A DNA stretch of 64,000 bases from Acanthaster planci (taxonomy: Eukaryota; Echinodermata; Asteroidea; Valvatida; Acanthasteridae), in contig NW_019091360.1 in NCBI RefSeq assembly GCF_001949145.1, forward strand, positions 1,835,231 to 1,899,230, read 5' to 3'. Shown here piece after piece: positions 46,669 through 58,688 of this stretch. The notes beneath the pieces are model-generated. The model was given only the letters and a program-made list of their open reading frames with translations. It was not told where the DNA came from and did not search any database. A program made the translations under genes and the position numbers. How positions within the stretch are numbered: position 1 is the first letter of the stretch; each line of letters starts with the position of its first letter.

Positions 46669-47627
46669 TGGCGTCATGAAAAAAAGGACCTCTGTAATTT
46701 TTAGGTTCATCAATCTCACCCACGCATGCGTGCTTTACCAATAAACAACAAATTTAGCACAGGACGGTCCCTTCCACGCGACACGGGCACATCTCGCAAT
46801 GTGAATGCTATACAGGGCCCAGGTATAAGGTATCTTAATATATCGCGTTTCATTCGCAGAGCAGGATTGGAAATCAATGACTAGTGAGCCGGATATACAC
46901 GCAGAACAGGCGCTGGGTGGGATGTACGTATTATGAAGGATTTCATCAACGCTCGATTTAGTCTGGAATCCGAGGCAGAGAAATCTGATCTGAAATCTGA
47001 AAAACACGATGACTGTGGTTGACTCGTCCTCGTGCGACTGCTCTGTGTGAAAGAGGACCAACAAATCAACAAATATTAGAGCATTTTAAAAAGTCAGGTA
47101 TCCAAAATTCAGCCATGTTTTGGTGCTGAAATACTGTGACATGCTGTTTCTTCTGAAGATGCCATTACAGCTTTGCTCAGAAATATGCAAATTTACATTA
47201 GCGTAAAACACGAAAGCTTCAAAATGTCCTTACAATTTACGAAATTCGAAAATAGGTCTATCGTGACCTTAAGGTACTGTCCCATTGACTGCATTTATGA
47301 AAATACATATTACATGGACTATAATAAAAAATTCTCATTTATTTTCTTTAGTCTTTAAGTCCAACAAACCTAACCTGAAATTTGCCTAATTTACGTCAGT
47401 GAGTGGCATTTGACAAAACATAGGCCTAATCGTGAGTGGCCAAAGTTCTTTTGGTTTAATACCACGAGGAAATTACGAATCCATATAAATTTGTCAAAAT
47501 TGGTATAGTTGTTCAGTGCAGAAATATGTATTTTGTGCGAAAGCGTTGACACCAACATGCCTCCACAAGGTGTCAGTTGAAGATACGAGCCGGTCGACCA
47601 TTCACTTGTACTGTGCTGGTCTGTTTC
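46669..47627. other. Gene-free stretch
   Basis: Two overlapping minus-strand open frames at 46,735-47,072 are moderately protein-like but lack splice support. CACCCACGCATGCGTG near 46,718 resembles the left part of MITE copy A over about 20 bases and may be a remnant. TAGGCCTA lies at 47421. Confidence 0.4.
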
Positions 47628-47675
47628 CTACATAGCAAACAGCATTAAGGTCTACATAGCACACATCATTAAGAG
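47628..47675. repeat. 24-base tandem repeat
   Basis: Two adjacent 24-base copies of CTACATAGC[A/C]... with about four differences. Likely a slippage duplication. Confidence 0.75.
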
Positions 47676-49859
47676 CTCTGAAGTACATATCCCAGTGTTA
47701 TGTGGATATCATGGCTCAAAGATGACGAAATTGGAGAGAAAAAAACTTCCTGGCGTTTCATGCAAGGGGAGTTGAATGATCGCTGTGGCCCTGTCTAACA
47801 TTGTAAAACTCTTACGAGGAGACAAGGTTTCATTCTGACAACGCAAATGGGGCTAAAATTAATCATTTCTTACCGATTTTCAAGGGGTTTTGTTTCATGG
47901 TGTTTATTTTGTAAGGGAAGTTGGGGTTCGAAGACTTGATTGTTGAGAGTGATGCTGGTGGACGCTGGCCGAGGTTAATCAGACTTCGGTCCCCGGTCGA
48001 CGTACACCGCTCTCACATCTCACCACCTGTTCGGATCGTCTTCAACTGGGCTTCCTTTGTCCAGCGGATGAGATCAGACGAGTACAGCCTTTATCTTTTC
48101 TCTTACCGTCTTAATTTGCTCGATTTTCGCTTTTCGCTAAAAAAAATAAGACAAAATGATAAAAGCCTCGACTTTCCCCTGACTTAAGCCCTCGGTAAGA
48201 TGGCCCTGGTCCGCTGCGGTATCTATTTCCCTTGGTCTTTGCCCTGGTAGCGCCTCGCTGTCTGGTGTGAGAGCCTCACGTAAGAACTCTCTCCTGGGCC
48301 AGATCGGATCGCCTTACCTCCACCGCAAAAGAGGGCAGAGCAGTAATTTCGTGAGAGAAAAATGCATCATTTCTCTCCCCCCCCCTTCCCCAAATAAATG
48401 GTCATCATCTTTTGGAGGGGAAGGGGATACACAACGATTGCAGGCTGCCGGGATTTTGGAGTGATACCGGTGGGTCGTGGGCTCGTGTTAGGGCCAGGTC
48501 GGCCGGAGCATGATGCTGGCTTCTGTCTTTCGGGTGACTCATGCGGCCGACATCTGACACATGACTGATCTTTTTGACTTGATCACGGATGGTTGATGCC
48601 TTTCAGAAATGAGAGAAATGATGATCTTTTGGTGGTTGGAGCTGTCCTAGTTCTTGGCTGCGGTTGCTCTAATTAGGAAGTTGGCCTACCAATGCTCGCC
48701 TGTCTGCACAAGGGCACATTGGGGTATAGGGCTTCTGGTTCGGGCACTATTGGTATAAAGGCAAACTATTTTCAAAGCCGTCGATTTTTTTTAACTGTTC
48801 GCTTCGGAATTAAAGTTTGCATTACACATTTCCTTGTGGAATAATGGATGCTGAAAGATGCGCACTTTTTGGCACTGTGCCAGACCTAAATACAACCACT
48901 CATCGATATTGCCTGTGGTTTTATGGTGCCAGCCCCCCCCCCAAGAAAAATGGGGTAGTGGGAGGTTTCATAACTTAAGCATTACATAAACGGTATCGGT
49001 CTCATCATGCATGTTTTTCCACTGTAATTGAGAGGTGATTTGGTCCCCCCGAAAAGACTAAAAATTATGTGTTTTGTCCTTGTTCCCTCCACATTTTGGT
49101 GCACGAGGCGGTGACGATTTCCTCCGCCCCCATTCAGGGAGAGGTCAGTGCCGCCTCCAAGAAAGCCCGAAAAGAGGCCACTGTCAACTTTATCACGGTC
49201 ATCCCTACAGTACTGTAATGGAGGCTATAGTGATGATGGTAGTTCAAATGATCTGTGATGGTGGCGTAGCGATGATGGCGTAGATTGACCTTAAGTAAGG
49301 CGATGAAATTACAATGATCATCATTTTAGGCTCTTGGTTTCAAATAACCCCTCGGTGATCACTTTTCTTTTATTGATGATACCTATTATTTGGTATGTCT
49401 AAAAATACACACAAACGCTTCGGGGTTAATGCATCACTCTGGGCATTAACGTGACATTTTGATACAACCTACATAGGTACCAAAGGTGTTAAATTTCACT
49501 TCAAAGTTTTGCAATGCACTGCGCGGCACACTTGTACAACAGGTGCATTTTTCATGGTTTGCGTTCGTCTGTCTTGGGCTGCCATAGATTAAGTGCATAG
49601 GTGCAGTCCTTACACCTAAGTGGCCTTATTGATTCTTCGCAGCCTCAAAATTCAGTTGAGCTGTGGTTGATTTTTGTATAAAATGATTCTACCTGGAGAA
49701 GGATACCTTAGAGTCCTACAGGAGCTGTAGGTACCGTGCAGCAGATAGAATTGTTGTGTTCACTTGTTGTCGACTTTGTCCCCTATCCTTCTGTTCATTT
49801 TTAAGATCCAGCGCTTCAGTAGAATTGACTAGTACAGTGTACCGGTGATGGTCCGGAGT
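47676..49859. other. No gene; candidate regulatory block 47,920-49,300
   Basis: Moderately GC-rich, non-repetitive DNA from 47,920 to about 49,300, with a TATAAA-like GGTATAAAGG near 48,752 and GATGATGG-rich sequence at 49,225-49,280. No domain-bearing frame. Confidence 0.35.
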
Positions 49860-50619
49860 CAATGAAGCGATGTGGCCAGCAAAGCCTTGCTCAGTCTGCC
49901 GTCTATGCTCCACCCCCCCTTTTTTGTATCTCGTCATGTTATAACCCCCGGGTTGCGATCGATAGGCATCATGGGCTCCTTAAACAGGCCACACCTCTCG
50001 GGACCGCGCACAGAATGCGACAGCCCATGCAGCAGCGTGTATCGTACGGAAGGGGCGAGTGGGCCGTTCGTTCGGACTCCCGCACCGTCGCCGTTCAGCC
50101 CTCTGTAGCTAGCCCGCTGAAAGTAATATGAAAAAAAAACCACACAGACAAGAGTCGATCAGAGTCTGTTGCTGCGATTTGAAACGAATCAGTCATTCAG
50201 GCGAGAGAAGAGAGAGCATTCCACTCGTGAGCGTGTGTGTGTTTTTTTCTTTTACTCCGGGAGATATCCGTGTTCTACCCGTCACTAGGCGAGCAGAGCG
50301 ACCAGGGGGCCGGCCCAGCGTGAGCATACCTTGGGGGGAATCGCTCGCGTGATTAGCTCGGATAGCGAGCGGTACTTCTGCCGGATAATTCACGGGACAT
50401 TGCTTCATGGATGACCACCGTTTTTCCAGAGTTCTCAACAGGCTTGCCTTGGTCGACGTAACCGACCTTTTCCAAGGCATCAAACTTATATTAGATGCCG
50501 AAATCATTTCGAAATCAGCTGACATCATTATACGCCGAGTTGTATGGCAGCTTGCTTGAATCTTTAGCTTCAAACTACACTTGCACGGCAATATATCACA
50601 GACAAAACAAGTTATTCAG
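49860..50619 (+). promoter_or_regulatory. GC-rich block with CTCF-like site, ending in a strong donor
   Basis: A CpG-rich segment continues to TTATTCAG|GTGAGT (GT at 50620), a strong donor. It contains a CTCF-like GCGACCAGGGGGCCGG (about 50,299-50,314) and a TG run. Its layout resembles a promoter with a 5' exon, as at 10-11 kb. No transcript evidence. Confidence 0.3.
50407..50559 (+). CDS. 50-codon small ORF, unknown
   Basis: ATG in a fair context (TTCATGG, G at +4) opens a 50-residue frame ending at TGA 50557-50559, with an in-frame TAA 27 bases upstream, so this ATG is the natural start. The product has no low complexity: MDDHRFSRVLNRLALVDVTD at the start, then an amphipathic-looking, isoleucine-rich half ending RRVVWQLA. 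The donor at 50620 lies 60 bases downstream, so it would be a complete small protein or an upstream ORF of a spliced transcript. No homologue recognised. Confidence 0.25.
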   Translation: MDDHRFSRVLNRLALVDVTDLFQGIKLILDAEIISKSADIIIRRVVWQLA

Positions 50620-50625
50620 GTGAGT

Positions 50626-51256
50626 ATAGAGCCCTTTATCATGTTAAGCCCTTTTCCCCAATTGTTATTGTCTACCTGCCCAACTCTATTGTAATCAACA
50701 TTTTCCATAACAAACCCGTGGATTTCATCGCAGATATCAATGTCCTATCTTTATAAATAGAGGGTTGTTGCAAAGTGTTTTTCTCACTGGAGTAACACGA
50801 AAACACATAAATCCTAAAAAGAAAAAATAGAGGCTGTGATCGGAGCAGAATCTCTCTTGCACTTGAAGATGTTCTGCAAAGATGGAATTGTCGGGCTTGC
50901 TGAATTTAATAATACTAAAAAAAAGATTCACGTCGTTGTCATCGTCGTACTCATTATTTCCGCAATCGAATCGTCATTTTCGTCGTTGCTGTCATCAACC
51001 CCGCAGCTGATGTCATCACCGACATCAGTAACACTACTTCCCCCTCAATACTTACAAACCCCGTGACCACTTCGTCCATAGTATTTCTACATTTTAAAAG
51101 TAAGAATCAAAAGTCTGAAAAGAGGACGAGGATGTTAAGCCTCCATCGAGGGCGTATATCCTGGGGGAGGGAAATTGAGGGATTATGTCCTTCCCACGAA
51201 TTGCTGCTTGGAGTGCCCGTATACTGTTGAGATATTATGCATTTGTACATGCATTC
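50626..51256. other. Gene-free stretch
   Basis: AT-rich intron-like DNA. 50,928-51,030 is a degenerate TCATC/GTCGTC-rich low-complexity tract that gives acidic readings on the minus strand. Confidence 0.45.
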
Positions 51257-51268
51257 ATGCATATGCAT
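51257..51268. promoter_or_regulatory. Canonical POU dimer palindrome (MORE type)
   Basis: ATGCATATGCAT is the textbook palindromic recognition element for POU-factor homodimers. It sits in a patch with further ATGCAT words (51,237-51,269). Confidence 0.45.
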
Positions 51269-52834
51269 GTTTGTTGGGCCCTTCGTTTTTTGTCTATTTA
51301 GGCAGAGATTGTGAATATTGCATTCACTTACTTGGAAGCAGACATTGCAGGTTTCTGAGGTTTTTTTTTACTACTTGTCCACTCGGATTAACGCTCGTGC
51401 CCTTCATTGTGTTCATTATGAATTATCAGGAATATTATTCTCCATTATAATTGTCATTACGTTACAATCAATTATCTAATCAAACGGTCCAGCTGGCGGC
51501 TGCGCCTCACATTCTGCACACTTTCCAGAACATTACCGTATAATGGCGTTATGCTTAAGAAAAAAAGTTCGGTATCCTAAAGAGTGACGGAACCAACCCG
51601 GCACGAGGTTGGTAAAGAGAGTACGCAATGAACCAAACACTGGCGGGTGAATGCACCTTCGTCTGTCCCGTCTGCCCAGGCCTGGGGTTTACTCCCGTAC
51701 ACCCCCATTGTGCCCCGCTGCCCAGGTCGATATCAAGAGGGCGTCGACGATGAATACAGAAGCGTGGAAAAGACCGACACCCCCTTCTCCAAACAAGCCT
51801 CCCGACAATGGAAACCCTTGCCTTCTGTGCATACCGCCAACGCTCAGGCAAAAAGAGAGCTTACATTTGAAGAGCCGATGTTGCGGGGGAGGGGGTTCGA
51901 GTACTAAAGGTTCGATGGCCTGAGCGGGCCAGCCCACAATGGTTCGGATCGATTGAGATCGGCTGAGAAAAGAGCGGGTCTGTTAACCCGCCCCAGTAGG
52001 TTCGTTGAAAAATCTGCGCACCCATACCATATGACGACGTGCGTGAACCGCACTCGATATCAGTTCACCTATTCCGATATACATCCTCCCAGAAAACAGG
52101 CCTATCAGGAACTCAAAATAATTGTGGTAGGCCTATCTTGGGCATTACTCTCACACACACTTCCAATTTGAGTTCAGTTCATACGGTGAAATGCGTTCTG
52201 TCGACTTAAAGGCTGAAATTCGTGCGTGTTGTGCCTGCGAGTGGCGTAAGGTGATGTCTGGGACATATCGATGGTTTTGCGCAACATTAACCACGTGGAG
52301 CCTGGAGGCGACCTCGACTGTTTTGTGAACAGGTCTTGTGAAATGCTGGAGACTTCATACTTTTTGGGGATCAGACATGTTGTACTGTTGGGATATAACG
52401 AAGATAACGAAATTTGAGAAACGAAAATCTTACAATCATGAAATCATTAAACAGACAGCAACGAAGATAATTTTGTAATGTAGTTGATTGAGGAGAGTTG
52501 TGGTGATCTGGATGTTAGCAATGACGTCAAAAAAGGCTGATAATGTTTGTTTGAAGTGGTTGAAGTAAAATGGTGATCTTGCTGTTTAAAGCCAGTTGTA
52601 CCTTGTAGGATTGAGTTACCTTGAAACTTCTGCAGTGTGCTGTATTTTCCCCAAACGGGCTCTTGAGCCGATTGTTATCTTTAATTTGCATGTATTCCTT
52701 TGCATTTGATGTGAATAGTTTTATTTTGAATAATTATTGTATAAACAGAGTCGTGAAGTACCTGAGGTTAAAATATGCAAGGAGAAAGTAGAAATACGTA
52801 TTGTAGGGCACGAGGAGCTCAGATCACCCGGTAG
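51269..52834. other. Gene-free stretch
   Basis: 51,560-51,960 is GC-rich with overlapping frames on both strands and no domain. TAGGCCTA lies at 52128, a perfect CRE TGACGTCA at 52522-52529 and a pair of octamer-like sites (ATTTGCAT, CTTTGCAT) at 52,684-52,705. Confidence 0.4.
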
Positions 52835-53068
52835 AAGGTTGGACCTCTGACACCTGACCTCCCGCCGGAGGAGTTGATCTTCGACTGGCTCGTCGAGTCA
52901 CGGCCAAGGTCGACAAGCGGCGAAAGTAATGCACGTTTGCCGCGCACCCGCCCAGCCGAAATGGCCACGATCCCGTCGGAGTCACCTCGTCTGGAAGTCA
53001 AGCCCACGGGACCCTCGGGCGCATCTTGGCGCCGAGGTGCTCTTTTGAATCGGTTGGTTTTGTATTGA
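52835..53068 (+). CDS. Candidate exon, 77 codons open
   Basis: Open from just after a TAG (52832-52834) to TGA 53066-53068. The reading PPEELIFDWLVESRPRSTSG continues into a serine-, proline- and arginine-rich stretch that looks like a disordered protein region. The TAG before 52835 could be an acceptor AG, without a clear pyrimidine tract. Possible donors are weak. The segment is GC-rich, so the opposite strand is also open for 62 codons. Family unknown. Confidence 0.18.
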   Translation, partial: KVGPLTPDLPPEELIFDWLVESRPRSTSGESNARLPRTRPAEMATIPSESPRLEVKPTGPSGASWRRGALLNRLVLY

Positions 53069-55534
53069 GCGGCTTCTGTGAGTTGTTATTCTTTTTCATG
53101 GGCAGAGTTTTGGGGGTTTGCTTTTTTACTGCCAAAGTCTTGCAGTTTGCACAGGCGCTATTCAATTGTTTTGTTACCGCAGACTGACCCAACTTAATGG
53201 TGTCACCTCACCGCCACAGTGGACAGGGGACGCAGGCAGGGCAAACGCTGCCGTGGCTGGGATAAGATCGGATCTCCTCGGCTGTCGTCGGAAACGAAGT
53301 GGGGAAGTGTGGGTTCCCAAGAGCGTTCTCGGATATCCGACTTGAACTTGGCGCACGCCAACGTGTCACTGGAGAGAGGGAAAGCGGGAACAGCCGGGGG
53401 TTGAAACTCGGCAGATGCTTGAAGAATACCGGACGCAGTCACGTGACTTCGCAGGTGGCATGGAACGCCTCAAACAAGAGAAGCACGCGATAAAAACAAA
53501 GGGCAAGGTGTACATGAGTTTCTCGTTGAAAATAAATTATGTAAACGTCTTCCCGGTGCCACGCAAGCTGTGTTTAGCATTACCCCGTTGGTGAAGCCGA
53601 GGAACAACACGCAACAGCCTCGATCTGTCCGTTCTACTCAAATTGAACGATTGTCTGCAGGAGTGCCAGGCAAAATGTTGCTCACCGAGACAAAGTTTGA
53701 ATGGAGGCATATATGAAAACCCACCTATTAGCTTATTTTCAGTGTGGAAGTTAAACATCATGGCCATTGTATTGCTTCACTGGTAAATAACACGCAATGA
53801 TACTTCGTAAATAATTTGATAATACATGTAAGTCAGAAGACAACGCATTTGAGGAAAACGTGACGCGATGATCTTAATAACGCATGCCTCCCGTCTGTTC
53901 CATTATTGTTAGTTGATGAACTTGTCTGGTGTCACATTCCGAATGCTGGACTGAACTGGCTCGTTTTCTGTGCCTGCTCTTGATTCAAGCAGGCGATCAT
54001 TGACTCGGAAGGGTCGCAATTCCTTAAACGGTGGGGTTTTTTTTGTTTTTTGTTTTGCTTTGTTAACTGAAGATAAAGGATTTCTTTGCTGTGGTAGCTG
54101 ATGACCCGAGAGAGGGACATAAGAGGGTGATAATTCTCTGGGAGGGGATAAGGTTAGTAAACGCGCGTTATAGGTTGGACTCTTAACACCGTGCTCAGTG
54201 ATCGCCCGACTCCGTACATATCATGTAGACAGTCAGTTGAATCACGTGCGTGAATAGCGTGCGAGTATTCCCCGCAAAACCACACAGTCTGGCACGCGTA
54301 TTAAAAATCGACGGGGAAAAGACAAAATGAAGGGAGAAAGAGAGAAAGGGAGACCGAGTGGGACGAAATAATATCCCATAACGTTGGAGGTGTACAATGA
54401 GAATCGCTCGGGGGGGAAATAGTAGAGAAAAGACGGAGACACGAAGGCAGCGCCGCTGGCGCGGCCCGATCAGATCGGGGAACCGGGCCAAGTGCACGGG
54501 GGCCCTGGTCTACTATACCTTTTTCTCCCGCGCACCGTCTCTTTTGAGGGTGGTTATATAGAAAGATGACGATGGCTGGGAGCCTGGAAAGGACCTGGGG
54601 GCCGGCAACTCAGAGGTGCATGACCGCTAGCTCGTTGGCCGTTGAATGATTACAGTATAGAGGCCCCGACTGGGAGAAAAAAAGTCGTCGACTATTGGAG
54701 GGGCTGGGTCTGTCACCCTATGCTCACGCTGGAAACCCATCGCACACGCAAGCAAACCAATTAAATTCCGTTGACAACTTCAACAACAATAATCACAAAT
54801 AAAGAAATGTGACGCTTGAGGAAACACGTCGTGCATGGTCTAGTATCCTGATCACAAGTCGAATCATTACTGTGATATGGAGACTTTGCTACACGGGCCT
54901 GAATTCCTTTCCCGCACTCGGTGCGGTCTCGCAGACTCTCGTGTAGTCTCGCCGAGTCTCCCCTGAGTGTGCTGAAGTGTGATTCAGGTCATACGTGTCA
55001 TTTGCGCTCATTTGAAGCTGCGCTCACTTTGTGCTCACAGAAAAGATTCTCACACTTTTGTATGCCGCATGTCGGCTTCCAATAAAATCCACTCAATATA
55101 TGAATGAATTTCATTTAGTACAATTTTCCTGAGGGTGTGTAAAATTAAAATCATTTTATTGATGATTTTTTCAGTGTTGGCTCATCTAAACCAGACGGAA
55201 AACACATGGACAGTTTGGACATCATATTTACTGACAAAACCAATTGCATGTCCTCGTGGAATTTTCAAAGTTTTACAGGCTGAAGAAATCAGGATTGAAC
55301 CGACTCAAAGTGAAAATAAAGCGAGACCGTAGACAATAGGTGTAAAAACAAAATTAAAAACAAACAGACACAAAAACAAGTTAACATTATCGCTTTTGAG
55401 TGGGTTAGTTAATAAAAAAAATTGTCAGTTATCTCCGGAAATGATTTTCTTGCATTTTCTGTTTATTTTTGGCTTGTTTTCGGGACGGAGGCCGAGGGCT
55501 TAGCCATCATTCCGTGAGAAAAAGGTTATGTTGA
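53069..55534. other. No recognisable gene; GC-rich patches
   Basis: GC-rich to about 53,480, with a palindromic E-box GTCACGTGAC at 53438-53447, and again 54,100-54,760. At 54,927-54,961 TCTCG/TCTCC recurs every 10 bases four times. AATAAA near 55,080 and AT-rich DNA follow. No protein supported. Confidence 0.4.
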
Positions 55535-55628
55535 CCAGAAATGCACAGCATGTAACGCGCGCGTACCAACTGTCCACGAGCGTTGTGCCACCGCAGTAAT
55601 GGATGCTAATTCTGGTGGTCGAGTTACT
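55535..55628 (+). mobile_element. MITE-like repeat, copy E (right half only)
   Basis: Starts within the core (GCATGTAACGCGCGCGTACC) and runs through GCGTTGTGCCACCGCAGTAA to the family right end GCTAATTCTGGTGGTCGAGT. The left half is absent. Confidence 0.6.
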
Positions 55629-57542
55629 TTATAACGCAAAGAAACACGAGGCTAAACGAGAGATAAGCACACGAGAATGTGAACAGTAACGCGTCACTAT
55701 AGTGCAGGAAATCATGTACGAATGGCCGGTGCTTGTGGAAATGATCGAATACTCACTCACAGTGCTGACTCTTGAAAGCCGTGAAGTGGAATCGATTCTA
55801 GACGGTATCGACCACAGCACAAAATGTTTCGCGCCAGGCAGGTGGTTTCCAATTGATTCCCTTTGAAAAGGTGGCTACCGAACGGCCTCGTGTCCTGCCA
55901 AGCTGTTGATGAACTTGACAGTTCTACCCCGCCACAAATCAATTTGTAATCTTTCTCTTTATCACCGCGCCCGCGTCAACACGATGTGAAATAAAAAGAG
56001 CCATGACTCTCGGAAGGAATATTAACAAATAAACTGACCGAATCGTTTTGCTCTTGTAGCCGACAGTAGTATGGTGTTTATGTGTTTATGTACTCAACGG
56101 TTTTGTATAAATATATTTTGTCTCATCATTTTTGGTGCCTGAGCTGTACATTTTGTAGTCGTACTGTCTGTTAGTAGTGACTGGTCTTGTGACGGGACTT
56201 TCGATGGGATTGACTGCGTCCCTGACAGACTTGAGTATGGGCATAGAAAACCATCACTCGGCCATCGTAACATGCGATACTCCAAAAGGATGTTTTGTTG
56301 AGCAGAGATAGCTTAGTATTTTAAGGGTGGCGTGGGATCCACCGGTACCGCCCATTCAACCTCCCCGCCGGGTATTTTATGCAGCTTAAAATATGTCTGC
56401 GCGGCTCAAGTCCTTCATATAAAACCCCATGAAGCGGAGAGATGGCATTCTGCCAGCGTCCCACTGGGGTTACCTTGTGTCATTCCACCCCGGCTGCAGA
56501 AAGCTGAACAGATTTCGTCGCGTCGAATAAAAAAAAAATGATAAGAAATAATACTAAACAGAAGAGAGGAAATGGAGAGAATGATTACCCGAAGTTCATG
56601 TTTCAAGGTGCCGGGGCACCGGGGAAAGTCACTCAATGGAAAGTAATCTGGGCTTTGGTGCAGGACGCGGCACCCCTGGCTGCGCGTGTATACAATTGTC
56701 ACCGCCATGTCGCGGGTCGTGCCTGCCAAGGCTCAAAAAGGAGAGTTGCAATTACTCGAGAAAATCACAGAGGCCGTTCTAGCTTTTTGGAATTGCTCAG
56801 CTTTTGTGCGATTATTTGAGAAGTTGTTGGTTTATAGGGTTGGCGGCCCCTCCTATTGTCGCCCCCTCGCCGTATCTTTTTTTTCCAACCCTTTTTATAG
56901 ACATAATATTTAAATCCCCATTCAGCCGTGCAGCCATAGATTTTTTTGTGTGTGGGGGTGGGGGGGTGGGAGTTTTCCGCGAATGATTGTCCGGATGAGC
57001 GAGCAGTGCGGTCTTTGGCCTGTGTTTTGTTGGAGAGCGGGCCCGTCTGCGACGCCCGGTGATCGCACCGACACCCGGTGCCTCTTTTCCCCTTGCCCCG
57101 TCTCCAGCACTGCGGGAAAGTCGGGTAATTGGACTGTACCCGTTCAGTGCCATCGTGAGGGTGATGGGCTGAACTTTATTGGCTCTGACAAGTGAGGAAT
57201 CGGAAACAAAGAAGTATTATCCCGTCCTTGATTACAACCAATGGCTCATTCTGCCGGGGTCTTTGGCAAGACCCCCTGGGCCCCCGTCATCTCCGCACGA
57301 TTGGAGGGTGTTGATTGCGTAGACAACAAACGAGGTTGATTATGGGTACAGTCTGTGTTACCACCGGGGAAAAAAAAGAAACCATCGTCATTTTTCTTTT
57401 TAATTTGAAATGTCTTAAAGGCAAGGTGGTCATGACTGCACGTCAGGAAAGACTGCAAGTTAGGAAAAAAGGAGACAGCCTTACCGAAAGCCGTGGAAGA
57501 AGGAAGACAATGTTGCAGGTTATGTGGTCTGTTAGGACTCAC
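55629..57542. other. No recognisable gene; GC-rich block 56,280-57,200
   Basis: The block 56,280-57,200 has numerous overlapping frames on both strands, a G-rich run at about 56,950-56,970 and homopolymers. Nothing identifies a gene. Confidence 0.35.
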
Positions 57543-57669
57543 CTTGACAAAGTTCCCCTAAACAGCTCCTTTTCCCCTACGTTTCTGTGTAAGTGTACGT
57601 GTATACTGTGTTGGCGTTCTTGATCAGCGGAGGATTGCTGTAGATAACCGTCCAGAATGGAGACACTTA
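57543..57669 (-). CDS. Candidate internal exon, minus strand
   Basis: Acceptor TATTGTCAATCAG precedes 57669 and the strong donor TCAAG|GTGAGT follows 57543. One frame is open across all 127 bases and includes SILDGYLQQSSADQERQHSI. Both splice sites and an open mixed-composition frame agree, but the exon is short and chance is a real alternative. No family recognised. Confidence 0.22.
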
Positions 57670-58509
57670 CTGATTGACAATACTTGCGACTGTGTAAACA
57701 AGGAGAGGATTGGCTGATATGAAAAATGAAGAGATCGAATTCGAAGAAAAGTGAGAACATGGTACAAAGATGATGGCTGATCGAAATGAATTGTCCTTTG
57801 TTTTTGAACTTTAATCATCATTTTCTGCGCTACGTTGTATATTCATATTGGGTTGCTTGTGTCACACGATAGAAGACATTGTTACATCTGGGAGTAAACA
57901 TTGTCTTGTGGTGTTTCTGGTAGAGCTCGATTATGCTTTATGCTCTGGGTGATCTGCTACACGAGATCTCGTTGATTATGCGATTTCGTGGAGATTTGAA
58001 ACTTACTACTACGGAGTCCCAGACGTACCCCGGTGCTGACCCAGCTGCAATGCTATGGTCGCAATGGAATGGCTACTATCAGTGGATGGATTAGGAGTTG
58101 TGCGGATGCTCAGTCGACGAGTTCACGTGAAGTTTGGTATCCATATTGTACTCCAAACGAAAAATCCTCACTTTTCGATAAGTCTGTGTCTGGTTCTTCA
58201 AAGACAAGGACTTTGATGTGGAAAAGGAGTGTTGAAAAGCCATTGTTTTTCGCGTCAGCTAGTCTTGAAATGACTCATGTTGTTGATTAATTTATCTTCA
58301 ATTTTTTTTGTTTTTGCCAATGGGGGAAAGAATTAGCCCGTGGCTTTTATTGGACCAACGCTGGAGACGGATTTGAGTGAAACCTAACTAATTTTCTACT
58401 TTGGTGATTAAAGAAATGCAAAGATTTGGAAATTAAATTATATACCCACCTCACATGTTTTTACACTGTTGTGTATATACTTACCGTTGGCAAACCTCCG
58501 TTAACAATC
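57670..58509. other. Gene-free stretch
   Basis: No supported gene. A plus-strand 85-codon frame (58,033-58,290) has plausible composition, but no splice signals were identified. Confidence 0.4.
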
Positions 58510-58688
58510 GTGTAATTTGACGACCGGAATTAGAAGTCATTACTGCGGTGGCACAACGCTCGTGGACAGATGGTACGCGCGCGTTACATGCCTCTTCGAC
58601 CAATAGGGTGTCGTGATTTGCCAAATGCACGCGCGCGTCGAGCTGAATGCAGTACCACCACCCTATGGGGTCTTATCGGATTAGACTA
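58510..58688 (-). mobile_element. MITE-like repeat, copy F (complete, reversed)
   Basis: Full-length reverse-orientation copy. It starts GTGTAATTTGACGACCGGAA and has the inner repeat ACTGCGGTGGCACAACG. The core is GCGCGCGTTACATGCCTCTT then CCAATAGGGTGTCGTGATTT, and it ends CTTATCGGATTAGACTA. Its ends agree with copy C and set the family length at about 180-195 bases. Confidence 0.65.

Noticed and set aside
46735-47072. Two overlapping minus-strand frames of 109 and 63 codons
   Set aside because: Composition is acceptable, but there is no recognised family and no good splice pair. Chance is the simpler explanation.
49872-50143. Overlapping 69-89 codon frames on both strands
   Set aside because: Mutually overlapping and GC-driven. 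The 50-codon frame further downstream has a better start and composition.
50928-51030. Acidic minus-strand reading
   Set aside because: It derives from a degenerate GTCATC tract and is low-complexity.
55135-55332. Small frame with a hydrophobic, signal-peptide-like start
   Set aside because: It starts at GTG, lies in AT-rich DNA where hydrophobic runs arise by chance, and has no cleavage or partner evidence.
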